Shown here in pieces: positions 61,531 through 64,000 of a stretch of DNA of 64,000 nt. The stretch covers positions 62,001 through 126,000 of the forward strand of contig NZ_SUMC01000003.1 of the NCBI RefSeq assembly GCF_005047355.1, in the 5' to 3' direction. A program made the position numbers and the translations under genes. The DNA comes from Actinacidiphila oryziradicis (lineage in GTDB: Bacteria; Actinomycetota; Actinomycetes; Streptomycetales; Streptomycetaceae). The stretch's first letter is position 1. Each line of letters begins with the position of its first letter. The notes beneath the pieces were generated by a model. The model did no database searches. It was given only the letters and a program-made list of their open reading frames with translations, and was not told the DNA's origin.

Positions 61531-62937
61531 ATGGCATCGACACGCCCCTGGTCCGGCCAATGGGTCTCGGACCGGCTCGGCGTCGGCCTCGAAGGCGACG
61601 GCCTCACCGACCTGCTGGGCCTCGCCCTGCGCCGTAACCCCAAGCGCGCCCACCTGCTGGTCTCCAATGTGCTCGGCAAGCATGTGCCGCAGCGGCCCCA
61701 CGTCGTCCGCGACGCCGGGTACGGCCTCGGCCGCCGGGTGCGCGAACTGCTGGGCGAGGAGGCGGCCGCCCGGGCCGTGGTGCTGGGGTACGCCGAGACC
61801 GCGACCGGCCTCGGCCAATGCGTCGCCGACGGGACGGGCCTCGCGCCCTACCTGCACTCCACCCGGCGTCCCGTGCCGGGCGTCGAGCCCGTCGGCGGCT
61901 TCGAGGAGGAACACAGCCACGCCACCTCGCACCTGCTGCTGCCCGAGGACGCGGGACTGCTGGCCGGGGACGGCCCGCTGGTGCTCGTCGACGACGAGTT
62001 CTCCACCGGGCAGACCGTCCTGAACACCATCCGGGCGCTGCACACCGGGCACAGCCGTGACCGCTACGTGGTGGTCGCGCTGGTCGACATGCGGTCCGCC
62101 GCCGATCGTGAGCGGCTCGCCAAGCTCGCCGCCGAACTGGGCGCCCGGGTGGACGTGGTGGCGCTCGCCACAGGCACGGTGACGCTGCCGGAGGACGTGC
62201 TGGAGCGGGGCAAGGGCCTGGTCGCCGTCTACGAGCTCGCCGCCGCCGCCACCGAGGCCACCGGCCGGTTCTCCGGCTACGGCCCACGCGATGACGACGA
62301 CGAACTGGAGGCGCGGCAGGCCGCACGGGTCGAACTCGGCATGCCGGGAGGTCTCCGGGCCCGCGACACAGCCCCCGAGACGCCGCAGGCTGTACGCGTC
62401 GACCTCGGCTGGCCCGAGGGGCTGCCCGACGGCGGCCGGCACGGCTTCACTTCCGCGCACCGGGACCGGCTGGAGGCCGCGCTGCCGGGCATGGCGGAAC
62501 GTATCGCCACCGCCCTCCCGGCCGAGGCGCGCCGCGGCCGGGTGCTCGTCCTCGGCAACGAGGAGCTGATGTACGCCCCACTGCGGCTCGCCGGGGCCCT
62601 GGAGAGCGTCCTGGACGGCGCTGACGTGCGATTCTCAACCACAACGCGGTCGCCGGTGCTCGCGGTGGACGACCCCGGGTACGCGATCCGCACCCGGATC
62701 TCCTTCCCCGCGCACGACAGCCCGGCCGACGATCCCGTCCACGGACCGCCCGGCGAGCGCTACGCGTACAACGTCGCGGGCGCCGGCTTCGACGCGGTCG
62801 TCGCCGTCGTGGACTCGGCGGGGGACACCCCCGGGCTGCACGCCCCCGGCGGTCTGCTCGACCGCCTCGCCGCGCACACCGGCCGGGTGCTGCTCGCCCC
62901 CGTACCCGCGTACACCCCGAACAACGGACAGGCCTGA
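61531..62937 (+). CDS. phosphoribosyltransferase of ter module (with TRSP domain)
   Basis: 468 aa. PRPP loop V-L-V-D-D-E-F-S-T-G-Q-T (about 150-161) of the PRTase fold, and a C-terminal domain (about 290-468) of TRSP type. Part of a nucleoside-like metabolite pathway predicted for ter operons. ATG 61531; 37 bases after the CitE-like gene. Confidence 0.8.
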   Translation: MASTRPWSGQWVSDRLGVGLEGDGLTDLLGLALRRNPKRAHLLVSNVLGKHVPQRPHVVRDAGYGLGRRVRELLGEEAAARAVVLGYAETATGLGQCVADGTGLAPYLHSTRRPVPGVEPVGGFEEEHSHATSHLLLPEDAGLLAGDGPLVLVDDEFSTGQTVLNTIRALHTGHSRDRYVVVALVDMRSAADRERLAKLAAELGARVDVVALATGTVTLPEDVLERGKGLVAVYELAAAATEATGRFSGYGPRDDDDELEARQAARVELGMPGGLRARDTAPETPQAVRVDLGWPEGLPDGGRHGFTSAHRDRLEAALPGMAERIATALPAEARRGRVLVLGNEELMYAPLRLAGALESVLDGADVRFSTTTRSPVLAVDDPGYAIRTRISFPAHDSPADDPVHGPPGERYAYNVAGAGFDAVVAVVDSAGDTPGLHAPGGLLDRLAAHTGRVLLAPVPAYTPNNGQA

Positions 62938-62941
62938 ACAC

Positions 62942-64000
62942 ATGACCCAGACCCGCGCGCTACCCGCCCCCCTCCGAGGACCCACGTTCTCCTCGTACGC
63001 CCCGGAAGAGGTCGGCTGGCTGCTCAAGGACCTGTCCGGTACCGAACTGGAGGCACCCACCGAGGAGCGCGAGGAAGCGATCCAGAGCGGCGGCGCCCAC
63101 TACGCCGAATCACTGCCGGTCGAATACCAGCCCAGCGCCGATTACCAGGCCCTGTTCCGCGCCGCGCTCGACACCTCCGCGGACCGCATCGCCCGCGCCG
63201 TAGGGGCCGTCACAGAGCTTGTGCTGTCGGAACGCGGCCCGGACGCCGTCCTGGTCTCCCTGGCCCGCGCCGGTACCCCGGTAGGCGTCCTGATGCGCCG
63301 CTGGGCACAGCACGCCCACGGCCTGGACCTCTCCCACTACGCCGTCTCCATCGTGCGAGGCCGGGGCATCGACCCCACCGCCCTGCGCTGGCTGGCCGCC
63401 AACCACGACCCGGCCAACGTGGTGTTCGTCGACGGCTGGACGGGCAAGGGCGCCATCACCCGGGAGCTCGCGGCGGCCGTCAAGCCCTTCGGCGCCTTCG
63501 ACCCCGAGATCGCCGTCCTCGCCGACCCCGGCGGCTGCGTCCGCACCTACGGCACCCGGGACGACTTCCTCATCCCCTCCGCCTGCCTCAACTCCACCGT
63601 CTCCGGCCTGGTCTCCCGCACCGTGCTGCGCGCCGACCTGATCGGCCCGGACGAGTTCCACGGCGCCAAGTTCTACCGCGAGCTCACCGACGCCGATGTG
63701 TCCGGCCTCTTCCTGGACACCGTGACGGCCCGTTTCGCCGCCGTCGCCGCCGATGTCGCGCTGGACGTCAAGGCACTCCAGTCGCAGGACCGCACCCCCA
63801 CCTGGGAGGGCTGGGCCGCCGTCGAGCGGATCAGCGAGGAGTACGGGATCGGCGACGTCAACCTCGTCAAGCCCGGCGTCGGCGAGACCACCCGCGTGCT
63901 GCTCCGCCGCGTCCCCTGGCGCATCCTCGCCCAGCGCGGCGCCGGTGCCGACCTCGACCACGTCAGGCTCCTCGCCGAGCAGCGCGGCGTCCCCGTGGAC
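62942..64000 (+). CDS. StiP-type (cysteine protease StiP/PRTase-like) protein, 3' end outside window
   Basis: 353 codons, open to the window end. PRTase-like P-loop region [10 protein letters not shown] (about 160-170), plus [13 protein letters not shown]. Matches proteins annotated StiP-family in ter modules. ATG 62942, 4 bases after the preceding stop. Not listed in full since it runs off the end. Confidence 0.75.
   Translation, partial: MTQTRALPAPLRGPTFSSYAPEEVGWLLKDLSGTELEAPTEEREEAIQSGGAHYAESLPVEYQPSADYQALFRAALDTSADRIARAVGAVTELVLSERGPDAVLVSLARAGTPVGVLMRRWAQHAHGLDLSHYAVSIVRGRGIDPTALRWLAANHDPANVVFVDGWTGKGAITRELAAAVKPFGAFDPEIAVLADPGGCVRTYGTRDDFLIPSACLNSTVSGLVSRTVLRADLIGPDEFHGAKFYRELTDADVSGLFLDTVTARFAAVAADVALDVKALQSQDRTPTWEGWAAVERISEEYGIGDVNLVKPGVGETTRVLLRRVPWRILAQRGAGADLDHVRLLAEQRGVPVD

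Overview
This window is high-GC actinobacterial chromosome, almost certainly from a Streptomyces. The signs are strong GC3 codon bias, many GTG starts with GGAGG-type ribosome sites, twin-arginine and lipoprotein exports, a conservon (cvnA-D plus P450), a FasR-type activator next to fabD-fabH-acpP-fabF, a homodimeric-type aceE followed by DUF3052, peroxiredoxin and TerD genes, and one TTA (bldA-type) leucine codon in an exported enzyme. The gene order fasR/fab and aceE/DUF3052/peroxiredoxin/terD matches conserved Streptomyces core-chromosome blocks. No rRNA, tRNA, CRISPR array, transposase or phage gene was seen.

Layout. 0.4-9.6 kb: mostly exported proteins (elastin-like repeat protein, Tat-exported intradiol dioxygenase, PHP-type metallohydrolase, sphingomyelinase-like phosphodiesterase with a lectin-like tail, small secreted protein), plus an aminotransferase with a long Gln/Tyr/Pro tail. 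9.8-13.5 kb: a decay zone with truncated LysR, SDR, LysE, DUF397, ATP-binding and pyroglutamyl-peptidase remnants, around a 1.18-kb near-symmetric palindrome with 288-bp arms. 13.5-22.4 kb: a minus-strand sugar/sugar-acid operon (galactonate-dehydratase-like enzyme, zinc dehydrogenase, U32-like protein, ABC binding protein, ABC ATPase, permease, aldose epimerase). 22.9-27.0 kb: SGNH lipoprotein, DUF3145, beta-hydroxyacid dehydrogenase, DUF4239 and a Thr-Pro repeat surface protein. 27.3-32.7 kb: a CYP154-type P450 facing a conservon that ends in a CYP157-type P450. 33.0-37.9 kb: type II fatty-acid synthase genes and FasR. 38.0-43.6 kb: a polyamine-type ABC importer, a divergent GntR regulator and a Cache-domain protein. 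43.7-51.5 kb: small accessory genes, with a TetR regulator apparently controlling two promoters through one operator sequence, and a MerR/aldo-keto reductase pair on a leaderless MerR-type promoter. 51.6-64.0 kb: aceE, DUF3052, peroxiredoxin, then a Ter stress module (two TerD, DUF475 membrane protein, two further TerD-family proteins, CitE-like lyase, phosphoribosyltransferase and a StiP-type protein that runs off the end).

How the genes work together. The fab block makes acyl-ACP from the acetyl-CoA supplied by AceE. The 13-22 kb operon imports and oxidises or dehydrates a sugar. The conservon is a GPCR-like membrane signalling set with paired P450s. The Ter genes form a membrane/Ca-binding module coupled to a nucleotide-like metabolite pathway. 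The intergenic hairpins listed below separate most convergent units. Starts were chosen by ribosome site and reading-frame overlap. Functional calls rest on motifs recognised by eye, with no database search.
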